Shown here: positions 1-7,406 of the stretch, one piece after another | Position numbering within the stretch: the stretch's first letter is position 1 | Layout of the letters: each line of letters opens with the position of its first letter | Assembly (NCBI GenBank): GCA_002439605.1 | Contig: DJOI01000058.1 | Span: forward strand, 1 to 39,996 | Direction of reading: 5' to 3' | DNA length: 39,996 nucleotides | DNA from: Candidatus Segatella mututuai | GTDB lineage: Bacteria; Bacteroidota; Bacteroidia; Bacteroidales; Bacteroidaceae | Translations under genes and position numbers: made by a program | The notes under the pieces: model-generated | The model's database searches: none | Told to the model about the DNA's origin: nothing | Seen by the model: the letters and a program-made list of their open reading frames with translations, nothing else

Positions 1-2
1 CC

Positions 3-1265
3 TTCTTCCGCTTCGTCAACAAGGAGGGCGAGAACTCCGAAAAGGTTTACCACACAGTGCTCTGCATGGTGGGTTCCACCTCCCTGCTATTCGTCGCCTT
101 GGTGTTCCTCTTCATTACGCCATTGAGCGATGCGATGGGCTATGCTGAACATCCAGCCTACGTATGGACGATGTTCGTGACCGTGGCAATCGATGCTTTC
201 CAGTGCATTCCGTTCGCTTACCTCAGATACAAAAAGCGCCCATTGAAGTTTGCAGCGTTCAAGTTGCTTTTCATCGGCTTGAACATCGCCCTCAACCTCG
301 TTTACTACGTCATCATGGACGGTCACGACGTGGGTTATGCGTTCTACATCAACTTGGTTTGCACCGCCTCCATCACCTTCTTCTTCTATCAGGAGTTGAA
401 GGAAGGTTTCATGGGCGAGAAATGCTCTTGGAGCGAATGCAAGGTACTCGTCAAGAAAATGTTGGGCTACAGTTGGCCTATCCTCGTGCTCGGTATCGCA
501 GGTATTCTGAACCAGACCGCCGACAAGATTCTCTTCCCTTACATCTATGAGAAGGGCGATGCGCATGCACAGCTCGGTATCTACGGAGCCGCCAGCAAGA
601 TTGCGATGATCATGGCGATGATTACCCAGGCTTTCCGCTACGCTTACGAACCTTTCGTGTTCGGCAAGGCGAAGGACAAGGACAACCGTCAGACCTACGC
701 TTCGGCGATGAAATACTTTGTTATCTTCACGTTGCTTGCCTTCCTCGTGGTGGTAGGTTATCTCGACGTACTTCGCCACATTATCGGCCGCGACTACTGG
801 GACGGCTTGAAGGTAGTGCCTATCGTCATGGCGGCAGAAATCATGATGGGTGTCTATTTCAACCTCAGTTTCTGGTACAAGCTCATCGACAAGACCATCT
901 GGGGCGCTTACTTCTCAGGCATCGGTTGTGCGGTATTGATAGCCATCAACGTCATCTTCGTGCCTGTTTATGGTTACATCGCTTGCGCTTGGGCAGGTTT
1001 CGCCGGATATGGAACGGCAATGCTCCTCTCCTATTTCGTGGGACAGAAGAAGTATCCTATCAACTATCCTGTCAAGGAGATCATGATTTACGTAGTGCTC
1101 GCCCTCGTTCTCTTCGTGGGAATGACCGAAGCCAACAAGTACTTCTCCACAGGCATCGCTTGCCTCATCAACACGGTGCTCATCCTCGTCTTCGCCACCT
1201 ATCTCGTGAAGAAGGATTTCCCTTTGAAGAGTTTGCCTGTCGTGGGTAAGTATTTCAGAAAATAG
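3..1265 (+). CDS. Polysaccharide/oligosaccharide flippase family protein (5' end missing)
   Basis: The reading frame is open from the left edge, so the gene begins outside the window; the GTG at 57 is internal. About 420 residues are visible. They are a chain of hydrophobic segments separated by short basic loops, ending in a lysine-rich cytoplasmic tail, as in Wzx/MATE-like flippases of the MOP superfamily. These move lipid-linked sugar units across the inner membrane during surface polysaccharide assembly. Full-length relatives are usually near 480 residues, so roughly 60 are missing. No glycosyltransferases are visible on this side, so the exact substrate cannot be stated. The assignment to the superfamily is firm; the precise role is inference. 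Confidence 0.8.
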   Translation, partial: FFRFVNKEGENSEKVYHTVLCMVGSTSLLFVALVFLFITPLSDAMGYAEHPAYVWTMFVTVAIDAFQCIPFAYLRYKKRPLKFAAFKLLFIGLNIALNLVYYVIMDGHDVGYAFYINLVCTASITFFFYQELKEGFMGEKCSWSECKVLVKKMLGYSWPILVLGIAGILNQTADKILFPYIYEKGDAHAQLGIYGAASKIAMIMAMITQAFRYAYEPFVFGKAKDKDNRQTYASAMKYFVIFTLLAFLVVVGYLDVLRHIIGRDYWDGLKVVPIVMAAEIMMGVYFNLSFWYKLIDKTIWGAYFSGIGCAVLIAINVIFVPVYGYIACAWAGFAGYGTAMLLSYFVGQKKYPINYPVKEIMIYVVLALVLFVGMTEANKYFSTGIACLINTVLILVFATYLVKKDFPLKSLPVVGKYFRK

Positions 1266-1291
1266 CCATCGAAATAATAAACATTAGCAAT

Positions 1292-1591
1292 GTGAAACGA
1301 GTGTTATTACCCAAGCAAAAAAGGATGTTGGAAGAGATGGGACAACAAATCAAGTTGGCTCGGCTCCGTCGGAATTACACCTCCCAAGAGATGGCAGAAC
1401 GTACTGGCTTGACACGTAGTACTATCAGCAAGATAGAGGCAGGCGAGGAATCCGTTGCCTTTGGCAATTATTTTCGAGTCCTCATCGCATTAGGACTTGA
1501 TGGTGACATCCTAAGCATTGCCAAGGATGACGTTCTCGGCAGGAAGTTGCAAGATGCCCAGTTGGAAATTCCGAAAAGGGCTAAATCATAA
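1292..1591 (+). CDS. XRE-family HTH regulator, HipB-like, without a HipA partner
   Basis: A 99-residue protein starting at GTG. A helix-turn-helix occupies about residues 16-70, with the XRE recognition pattern around TGLTRSTISKIEAGEE. The length and form match the HipB antitoxin/autorepressor family, which is normally followed at once by the hipA kinase gene. No HipA frame follows here: the next 100 bases have no usable ORF and then a decayed second HTH begins. The regulator may therefore be an orphan left by loss of its toxin, or may act alone. It lies 26 bp after the flippase gene and could be read from the same transcript. Confidence 0.75.
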   Translation: MKRVLLPKQKRMLEEMGQQIKLARLRRNYTSQEMAERTGLTRSTISKIEAGEESVAFGNYFRVLIALGLDGDILSIAKDDVLGRKLQDAQLEIPKRAKS

Positions 1592-1695
1592 GAACAAGAA
1601 ATACCATCATTGCCTCATGGCGAAGAAGGGCAGAAAGACTTGGCATTCCAGGGGCGGAGCAAAACATGATGGAGACAGCTTTCTGCGATTTATAA

Positions 1696-1929
1696 GCAAG
1701 AAGATACAAACTTCGCAAAGAAGCAGAAGCCTACTGCGTTGGGCAAATCATCCATAACGCTCGTAAAGAAGGAAAGATTACTCAATCAGAGTTAGCATCC
1801 AAAATTGGTACAAACAAAGCGTATATTTCAAAAATAGAAAATGGACTCATCGAACCAGGTGTTGGCCTATTCTTCCGCATTATAGATGCATTAGGATTAC
1901 GCAGGGAAATCGTCAAACCCGTACTATAA
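1696..1929 (+). pseudogene. Decayed HigA-like XRE antitoxin (C-terminal part)
   Basis: The frame from 1696 encodes about 77 residues ending at TAA 1927-1929. It contains a clear XRE domain (QSELASKIGTNKAYISKIE, then a PGVG..FFRIIDALG segment) like the C-terminal half of HigA-type antitoxins. It is closed upstream by a stop at 1693-1695, and no ATG, GTG or TTG lies between that stop and the HTH. The upstream bases fall into other frames, which suggests a frameshift or deletion. It is called a pseudogene because no start can be placed; an unusual start codon cannot be excluded. Confidence 0.65.
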
Positions 1930-2220
1930 AAAATAATGATTATGAAGTATCCTTTAAATCTCAAAGCCTCGTAATGTTTAACCGACAAGATTGCGCCAAT
2001 AGCATCTTGTCATAACATTCGAGAACTATGAGTGAAAGTAGAAAGTGGAATCCATGTGGATTATGGTTAGGTTGCAATTCGCAAAAGCGAGGCAAACAAG
2101 TTAGTCACCGAGCTTTCATGCTTTGGTTCGTGCCAAACTTAGCAAGACACAGCAAGTTTGGCACGAACTCAACATCACTTTTGCATCCACATTTGGGAAA
2201 GCGGCTACACTTTCCCCATT
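1930..2220. other. Intergenic stretch with a 15-bp perfect inverted repeat
   Basis: No convincing gene. A small open frame at 2028-2264 has no recognisable features and runs into the repeat array, so it was left out. The notable element is a perfect 15-bp inverted repeat, GTTCGTGCCAAACTT at 2126-2140 and its complement at 2154-2168, with a 13-nt loop. It has no T-run after it. It could be a weak terminator or a protein-binding dyad upstream of the ATPase promoter. Confidence 0.55.
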
Positions 2221-2338
2221 ATTCCCTCATAAAAATGTATAAATCCTTGGTTATTCCCTCATGAAAATGTATCTTTGCATGCAATATTCCCTCATAAAAA
2301 TGTATCAACGAGCGAACTATTCCCTCATAAAAGTGTAA
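2221..2338 (+). repeat. Four 20-bp direct repeats spaced 32-33 bp, overlapping the ATPase promoter
   Basis: Copies of ATTCCCTCATAAAAATGTAT start at 2221, 2253, 2286 and 2319. Copies 1 and 3 are identical; copy 2 has one change (G for A) and copy 4 differs at two positions. The 32-33 bp spacing is about three helical turns, putting all copies on one face of the DNA. Copy 2 lies between and into the predicted promoter elements, and copies 3 and 4 lie at or after the likely start of transcription. The layout suggests an operator array for the downstream gene. The 12-13 nt gaps are too short for CRISPR spacers. Confidence 0.85.
2247..2277 (+). promoter_or_regulatory. Predicted promoter of the AAA/DUF4143 gene
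   Basis: TATCTTTG at 2270-2277 matches the Bacteroidota -7 box TAnnTTTG. TTGG at 2247-2250 sits about 20 bp upstream where the TTTG element is expected. Transcription would begin near 2283-2286, inside the repeat array. Confidence 0.5.
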
Positions 2339-2343
2339 AGAGC

Positions 2344-3711
2344 ATGAAAAGAGACATATATAACAAGCTGAAAGGTTGGAAGCTATCCGACAACAGGAAG
2401 CCTTTAATCATGTATGGAGCTCGGCAAGTAGGCAAGACATACATCATCAAGGAGTTAGGGAGCCACGAGTTCGACAACATGGTCTATATCAACTGCTACA
2501 AGAATGAGACCATCGCACAACTCTTTCAAGGAGATGTCAACATCGACAGAATCCTCATCGGTCTGTCTGCCTTCGCCAAGCAAACTATCACCCCTGGCAA
2601 GACCCTTGTGTTTCTGGATGAGATACAAGAGATTCCTCCTGTACTGTCTTCGCTCAAATACTTTTGTGAGAACAAGCCTGAACTCCATATCATCGTGGCA
2701 GGTTCCCTGCTTGGCGTAATGAACATGAAGGGCGAATCGTTTCCTGTAGGCAAGGTAGATATTATGCACCTCTATCCGATGACGTATGAGGAGTTTCTCT
2801 TGGCAAATGACGAAACCCAACTCGTGGATGTTCTTAAACTTGGTGACAAGATGCTCATCAACAGCCTTGCCCCTAAGTTCATCGACTACCTCCGCCAATA
2901 CTATTTCGTGGGAGGAATGCCTGAAGCCGTGCTCCACTTTACCCAACACCACGACCCGATGGCTGTAAGAAATATCCAACAGAACATATTGACGGCATAC
3001 GAGGCTGATATCAGCAAACATACAGCAGACCAAACCCAAAGGGTAAGGATGGTTTGGCAATCCATCCCTGCCCAATTGGCTCGCGAGAACAAGAAGTTTA
3101 TCTATGGAGCTGTGAGAAAGGGAGCCAGAGCCAAAGACTTTGAAATAGCCATCCAATGGCTGATAGATGCAGGACTTGTGCATAAAGTAGAAAGAGCGAG
3201 AGATGCAAAGGTGCCCTTGAAATTCTATGCAGATATGGAAGCGTTCAAACTCTACCTGCTTGACGTGGGATTGCTGGGAGCACTCACGATGACACCACCC
3301 GACCAAATACTCATTGGCGACAATGTGTTTAGTGAGTACAAGGGTGCTTTTACCGAGAATTTCGTTTTGCAAGAGATGAAAACGCTCCCCGACTTGCCTG
3401 TCTATTATTACAGCAAGGACAACTCCACGCAAGAGATTGACTACATCGTGCAAGCAGGAAGCCGGATTCTGCCAATAGAAGTGAAAGCGGAAGAAAATGT
3501 GAAAGCCAAGTCGCTCTACACATTCATCAACCACGACTTCGCCTCTTATCATCTAAAAGGAGTTCGTTTCTCCATGCTCGGATTCCAAGACCAAGGATGG
3601 ATGGAAAACATACCTTTGTTTGCCGTAAAAGAATACGTCAACCGCATCTTAAACGAAGAGATTTCCAAGGTTCAGACAAAAGATTTTAGGTTCTTCCGGA
3701 ATATGGAGTGA
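2344..3711 (+). CDS. AAA+ ATPase with C-terminal DUF4143 domain
   Basis: 455 residues from ATG 2344. This start is preferred because the upstream TTG at 2275 lies within the predicted promoter and the extra N-terminus would only translate the DNA repeats. An N-terminal AAA_14 module shows a Walker A GARQVGKT (about residues 25-32) and a Walker B LVFLDEIQEIP (about 90-100). The C-terminal DUF4143 part holds EIDYIV followed by PIEVKAEE, the E/D...ExK pattern of a PD-(D/E)XK-like fold, although nuclease activity in the family is not generally shown. Such proteins are common, patchily distributed and of unsettled function. It neighbours remnants of toxin-antitoxin genes, which fits a mobile accessory locus. 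Confidence 0.9.
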   Translation: MKRDIYNKLKGWKLSDNRKPLIMYGARQVGKTYIIKELGSHEFDNMVYINCYKNETIAQLFQGDVNIDRILIGLSAFAKQTITPGKTLVFLDEIQEIPPVLSSLKYFCENKPELHIIVAGSLLGVMNMKGESFPVGKVDIMHLYPMTYEEFLLANDETQLVDVLKLGDKMLINSLAPKFIDYLRQYYFVGGMPEAVLHFTQHHDPMAVRNIQQNILTAYEADISKHTADQTQRVRMVWQSIPAQLARENKKFIYGAVRKGARAKDFEIAIQWLIDAGLVHKVERARDAKVPLKFYADMEAFKLYLLDVGLLGALTMTPPDQILIGDNVFSEYKGAFTENFVLQEMKTLPDLPVYYYSKDNSTQEIDYIVQAGSRILPIEVKAEENVKAKSLYTFINHDFASYHLKGVRFSMLGFQDQGWMENIPLFAVKEYVNRILNEEISKVQTKDFRFFRNME

Positions 3712-3771
3712 TATTATGTGCTATCTGTGGGAGATATTGATCATCACTTCAAATATCGGATGAGCCTTTTA

Positions 3772-3830
3772 TTTTCCCACTGGGGGAATTTTTCTCTCCA
3801 ACTGGGGAATTTTTTCTCTCCAACTGGGGA
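3772..3830. repeat. Short tandem repeat, 21-22 bp period, nearly three copies
   Basis: The unit TTTTTCTCTCCAACTGGGGA occurs at 3789-3808 and 3811-3830, offset by 22 bp. A diverged copy at 3772-3787 ends in CACTGGGGGA. The repeat lies just downstream of the ATPase gene and is translatable on the minus strand as a repeated (K/E)FPxW motif, which is probably incidental. Confidence 0.75.
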
Positions 3831-4245
3831 CGTGATTTTAGGCATCTTTTTGAATCGCAATACATAGTTACGACATCCCAAATTGGCAAGTATGCGATGG
3901 AGGATTGTTTCAGTTATATTCGTAAGCTGCCTTTTATTACAGCCCGAATCCGCTACGAAATCGCCCGTCGTGCCGCACATTTCCTTCCACGAGAGGTCTG
4001 GATACATGAATTTGGCTCCACTTGCGTGCGCTCCGAGAACAGGGAAAATCATCGGAACGATAGGTTTGTGCATGGCTTTGATGCCTGTGAGAGCAAAAAT
4101 GACACTATTTTCGTTCCTTTTTCCCAGTTTTGGCATCTTCGGAGCGGTCTTTTTGAAATATCATACTTCATATTTACCTTTTTATTCCTTGGCAAATGAC
4201 TGAATATTAGCCTTTTATGGAAGAAACCAAATTGTCTGCGTCTCA

Positions 4246-4419
4246 GTCTCAGTTGTCTCAGTTATTTTTAAGAGGAATGTGTTTTTTCATTTTTTCAAAT
4301 TTTATTATTATATATATTATAACTATATATATATTAGATAGTTATATAATAATATAGTAAAGAAAAAAGAACGAAACGGAAGTTGGAACCCTCTTAAAAA
4401 TAACTGAGACAACTGAGAC
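4246..4419. repeat. 30-bp perfect inverted repeat made of CTGAGACAA units, AT-rich centre
   Basis: The arm at 4246-4275 is the exact reverse complement of 4390-4419, with 114 bp between. Beyond the core both arms continue as iterated 10-bp units (AACTGAGACA), one more on the right (to about 4436) than on the left (from about 4239). The interior contains a second, AT-rich dyad around 4303-4356. The pattern could be the ends of a small non-autonomous element, a binding array, or an extended transcript hairpin between convergent genes. Confidence 0.8.
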
Positions 4420-4608
4420 AACTGAGACTGAGACAACTTTCCAGCCGTCAGTCAGCTTTCCTCTCCCAGGCCTTTTATCTTCTCAGCTGCCATTCCACGA
4501 GCGCCTCTTGGGCGACGCAGGCCTCTAAATTTTGCTTGGCAGGAAATATTTTTAAGCGTCACTCAATAATTGTAAAGATCGATGCTCCTGTGTGGAGTTA
4601 TAGACCAG

Positions 4609-5031
4609 CTATTGGGCTTTTTTGCTGCGAAAATTGTTTTGTTGATAGTTGGTGAGCGGATTGGCTATGTTGTATGCTAAACCGAAAATACTCGACGCAG
4701 TTATAAGAGAAATTACAGAGAGTGTGATAATCTGGCTGTTCTGCTCAAGGAATGCGAAGGGTGCGGCATGTATGCCGAGCGTGAATATCGGAGCTGTGGC
4801 AGGCAAGAAAATGACGAAAGCAAGGATGAATAAGCTTACAACGATACCTGCGATGAATGCCGCAAGCATGGCCAACTTGTAGCGACGAACCTGTGCTGCT
4901 TGCATCTGTTTCAGGTATTCTGCAGTCTCAATCCTGCGGCTGAGCGTCTCCATAAATCGGTCGTCGCTGCCGAAGGAGGGCTGGAAACTATTGAAGAGTT
5001 GCTCCAGTTCTTTGTCTTTTTCTGTTGTCAT
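4609..5031 (-). CDS. Membrane protein following the ECF sigma gene
   Basis: 140 residues from ATG 5029-5031; longer in-frame extensions overlap the sigma gene and are not credible. The N-terminal 60 residues are charged and helical. They are followed by two strong hydrophobic segments (about residues 62-87 and 103-125) with a short loop, and a basic C-terminus. It begins 17 bp after the sigma gene and must be co-transcribed. The position and topology, with a cytoplasmic N-terminus followed by membrane helices, suggest an anti-sigma or sensor role, but no zinc-type anti-sigma motif (HxxxCxxC) is present. Its function is therefore only inferred. Confidence 0.7.
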   Translation of the reverse strand: MTTEKDKELEQLFNSFQPSFGSDDRFMETLSRRIETAEYLKQMQAAQVRRYKLAMLAAFIAGIVVSLFILAFVIFLPATAPIFTLGIHAAPFAFLEQNSQIITLSVISLITASSIFGLAYNIANPLTNYQQNNFRSKKAQ

Positions 5032-5048
5032 AGTCGTTGTTTTTTGTT

Positions 5049-5531
5049 TTAATCGTTGTTCTTCAGTAAATGTTTCAGGTGCTGGCGACCTCTCGAAAGT
5101 TGCATCTTGACGGCGTTGTCGCTGCATTCTACGATTTGGCTGATTTCTTTGACAGAATATCCATTGATGTAAAAGAGCAGAATGGAAGTTCGTTCCTTGT
5201 CGGGAAGCGCATCTAAGGCACGATACAGTTCTTGGTATTGGAACGATTGGTCGGCTGTGGCGTTGCTGGCTACCTGATGGCAAGAATCGAGCGTAGACGA
5301 TGGGCGTTGTCTCTTTTTGTGGTCGAGAAAGGTATTGTAGGCTATCTTGTAGAGCCAGGCAGAAAAGTTGTCTTGGTCTTGATAGCGATTGGAAGAGAGG
5401 TAAGCCTTTACCAAAGCTTCTTGGGCTATGTCGTAGGCTTCGTCGCGGTTGCCGCAGCAAAGGGCGAGCAAGAATCTTCTGAGTTGTTCTTGCTCACCGC
5501 TTACTATTTGGATGAATTGTACTCTTTCCAT
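5049..5531 (-). CDS. RNA polymerase sigma factor, ECF (sigma-70) family
   Basis: 160 residues. Region 2 lies at about residues 10-80, with the DEAYDIAQEALVKAY and FSAWLYKIAYN signatures. A linker follows, then region 4 at about 105-157: LPDKERTSILLFYINGYSVKEISQIVECSDNAVKMQLSRGR, a typical sigma-70 region 4 helix-turn-helix. It directs RNA polymerase to a small set of promoters in response to a signal. It sits between two genes for membrane proteins, 18 bp after the upstream one, which suggests they control its activity. No FecR-type anti-sigma or SusC partner is adjacent. Confidence 0.93.
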   Translation of the reverse strand: MERVQFIQIVSGEQEQLRRFLLALCCGNRDEAYDIAQEALVKAYLSSNRYQDQDNFSAWLYKIAYNTFLDHKKRQRPSSTLDSCHQVASNATADQSFQYQELYRALDALPDKERTSILLFYINGYSVKEISQIVECSDNAVKMQLSRGRQHLKHLLKNND

Positions 5532-5549
5532 TGATTACGTGTCTCTGGC

Positions 5550-5987
5550 TTATTGCTTTTTTGTTAGCAACTGCTGTTCTTCGCCTTCGATTTCTTTTTT
5601 CAGTTCTTTTTTGCTGATGAAATAAACTGTAATGTAAGATATGCCTACGAAGAGGGGTATGGTGCTTGCTAAGAGCCATGGGGTGGTGTCTGCTTGTCGG
5701 CCGTTGAATGCCAACCAGCCTGTGAGGCAAAGGCATCCCAAGCCAACGGCAAGGAAAATAAGACCGTTTTCTAACTTTTTAAGAGTTTTCTCTTTGAGAC
5801 TTTTTTGTGGGTTGAGGCTCCTTAAGAAGTCTTCTACATTGGTGTCGGGGTTCTTCTCGATGGCAGCCATGATGATTTCTGCCTTTTTCTTCGACTTGTT
5901 GGTACTATGCCAGACACCGAGACCTACACATGCAATGGGTAGCACGACGGCTGTTCCCAAAGTTGCGATCAATGTTGCTATATCCAT
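5550..5987 (-). CDS. DUF6249-like membrane protein, first gene of the sigma operon
   Basis: 145 residues with an N-terminal membrane segment (about 5-26), a hydrophilic stretch containing KNPDTNVEDFLRSLNP (about 45-62), two further membrane segments (about 75-93 and 105-125) and a highly charged tail. This resembles the DUF6249 family, which is often found next to ECF sigma genes in Bacteroidota. The family name is from memory and not checked. It precedes the sigma factor by 18 bp, so it is part of the same transcription unit and may help sense envelope state. Confidence 0.65.
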   Translation of the reverse strand: MDIATLIATLGTAVVLPIACVGLGVWHSTNKSKKKAEIIMAAIEKNPDTNVEDFLRSLNPQKSLKEKTLKKLENGLIFLAVGLGCLCLTGWLAFNGRQADTTPWLLASTIPLFVGISYITVYFISKKELKKEIEGEEQQLLTKKQ

Positions 5988-6061
5988 TTTTTGTTCATTT
6001 ATACGTTAAACAATCTGTTTGTTGAGCTTGCTCACTATAATAACGACATTGGACGTGGAAA

Positions 6062-6075
6062 GGTAACATTGGTAA
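6062..6075. promoter_or_regulatory. Direct repeat GGTAAC-N3-GGTAAC upstream of the sigma operon
   Basis: Two copies of GGTAAC (GTTACC on the minus strand), nine bases apart, about 75 bp upstream of the first gene of the sigma operon. This position suits a regulator site or part of an ECF-recognised promoter. No match to a known element is claimed. Confidence 0.3.
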
Positions 6076-6081
6076 CTAAAT

Positions 6082-7320
6082 TTATTGGAAAATGAGCGTG
6101 AACAGGCAATCTTCTGTAAAGAACTCTTGGGCGACTTCCTGTATCTGCTGCGAGGTGATGGCATCTATCTGCTCGTAGAGATGGTCGATGTCCTTCAGCC
6201 AGCCATAGTGAAGGAAACTCTTGCCGAAGTCGAGGGCGAAGTTCTCGCGGTTGTCGCATGCCACTCCTATCTGCCCCTTAATTTGCTTTTTTGCAGCCCG
6301 TAGCTGTGAAGGGCTGAGAGGACGGTCGATGAAATGTTGCAACTCACGGTGTACGAGGCGACGGCAACGGTCGATGTCGTGGGCGTCGCAGCCGTAATAG
6401 ATGCTCCAATAGCCCAAGTCGCTGTAGGTGGTTAGGTTGCTCTCTACCGTATATACGAGTCCGTGATGCTCGCGTAGGGCGAGGTTGAGCTTGGCATTCA
6501 TGCCGGGACCACCGAGGATGTTGTTGAGAAGATAGAGGGGCATGCGACGTGGGTCATGAATGTTGCATGCCTGGGTACCTATCATCACATGTGCCTGATG
6601 GGTGTGTTTGTGGATTATACGAGTGCGGGGTTCCTGTAGACTGGGGTGAGCATGCAGATCGACTACGTGTTGCTGCTGGATGGTAGGGGCTGCTGGCAAA
6701 TCGCTTTGTGCCTTTTCCAGGAGGTGTACGAGCCGAGAAAAGGAAATGTCGCCATAGGCGAAGAAAATGGCGTTGTCGGGGCGGTAATGGCGACGGGCAA
6801 AGCGTATGGCATCAGCCTGGGTGAAGTTGCGCACGCCATCGGAGGTGCCGAGTATGCTGTGCCCTAATGGGTGTCCTTGGAATAGGTGGTTCTCGAATTC
6901 GTCGTAGATAAGCTCGGAAGGGGTGTCGTTGTAGCTTTCTATCTCGTCGCAGATGACTTCTACTTCCTTGTCGAGCTCTGCCTGTGGATAGGTGGAGTGG
7001 AAGACGATGTCGGTGAGAAGGTCTACGGCTCGGGCCACATGGTCGTGGAGGATGGCTGCATAGTAGACGGTGGACTCTTTTGTGGTGTAAGCCTGGAGGT
7101 CGCCCCCTACGCTCTCCAGGCAGTTGAGAATGTGCCAGGCTCGGCGACGAATAGTTCCTTTGAAGGTGGTGTGCTCGCAGAAGTGTGCAAGTCCCTCCTC
7201 GCCTGGTAGCTCGTCGCGCGAGCCTGCCAGAAGCTGATAGCCGCAATAGACGACAGGACTCGCGGAGGGGAGGTGGATGATGCGGAGCCCGTTGGAAAGG
7301 GTATGTGTATTGTAGTTCAT
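6082..7320 (-). CDS. M16-family zinc peptidase
   Basis: 412 residues, the usual length for single-unit bacterial M16 proteins. The inverted zinc motif HFCEH (residues 46-50) is intact and followed by the expected acidic stretch EVEVICDEIESY about 75 residues later, which supplies the third metal ligand. The C-terminal M16 half is present, including the R/Y substrate-cleft region GLVYTVESNLTTY. No signal peptide is seen, so it is likely cytoplasmic and degrades peptides. Its start lies only 5 bp after a TAnnTTTG box, implying a very short or absent leader. Confidence 0.92.
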   Translation of the reverse strand: MNYNTHTLSNGLRIIHLPSASPVVYCGYQLLAGSRDELPGEEGLAHFCEHTTFKGTIRRRAWHILNCLESVGGDLQAYTTKESTVYYAAILHDHVARAVDLLTDIVFHSTYPQAELDKEVEVICDEIESYNDTPSELIYDEFENHLFQGHPLGHSILGTSDGVRNFTQADAIRFARRHYRPDNAIFFAYGDISFSRLVHLLEKAQSDLPAAPTIQQQHVVDLHAHPSLQEPRTRIIHKHTHQAHVMIGTQACNIHDPRRMPLYLLNNILGGPGMNAKLNLALREHHGLVYTVESNLTTYSDLGYWSIYYGCDAHDIDRCRRLVHRELQHFIDRPLSPSQLRAAKKQIKGQIGVACDNRENFALDFGKSFLHYGWLKDIDHLYEQIDAITSQQIQEVAQEFFTEDCLFTLIFQ

Positions 7321-7325
7321 GGTTG

Positions 7326-7333
7326 CAAAGGTA
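7326..7333 (-). promoter_or_regulatory. Predicted promoter box (TACCTTTG) of the M16 gene
   Basis: A perfect TAnnTTTG box on the minus strand, ending five bases before the ATG. Transcription would start at or next to the initiation codon. No clear TTTG element is seen about 20 bp upstream. Confidence 0.45.
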
Positions 7334-7373
7334 GTGAAAAATTGCTTAATAATAGCGAATTCGTTTTGCTTTC

Positions 7374-7406
7374 TTTGGGCTATTCATTATCTTTATACTA
7401 TCTTTG
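7374..7406 (+). promoter_or_regulatory. Predicted promoter of the flavodiiron gene
   Basis: TTTG at 7374-7377 and TATCTTTG at 7399-7406 with 21 bp between, matching the Bacteroidota -33/-7 pattern. The box lies 25 bp before ATG 7432. Confidence 0.65.

Larger units (their letters stand above)
3712..4608. other. Long region without a convincing gene, holding repeats and remnants
   Basis: About 900 bp between two convergent genes. Two overlapping antiparallel frames exist (minus 3744-4136, 130 codons; plus 3883-4203, 106 codons). Neither shows a known domain or a good start context, and they cannot both be real. The left part holds a 22-bp tandem repeat and the right part a large inverted repeat with AT-rich centre. 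The base composition changes sharply inside, with an almost pure A/T stretch near 4285-4365. It looks like a decayed or non-coding mobile-type insertion. Confidence 0.5.

Noticed and set aside
2028..2264. 78-codon plus frame in the repeat region
   Set aside because: No recognisable features, and it spans the inverted repeat and the repeat array.
2221..2338. CRISPR-like appearance of the four repeats
   Set aside because: Gaps are 12-13 bp, too short for spacers, and no cas genes are present.
2275..2343. N-terminal extension of the ATPase from a TTG at 2275
   Set aside because: It begins inside the predicted promoter and translates the DNA repeats; ATG 2344 gives the normal protein start.
2455..3552. 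365-codon minus-strand frame inside the ATPase gene
   Set aside because: A long antisense shadow of a gene with clear Walker motifs; no domain of its own.
4246..4419. Insertion-sequence ends bounding a transposase
   Set aside because: The 114-bp interior encodes nothing and no target duplication could be identified by eye.
5032..5460. N-terminal extension of the 4609-5031 membrane protein
   Set aside because: It would overlap the sigma-factor gene in another frame; the ATG at 5031 is a natural start after the sigma stop.
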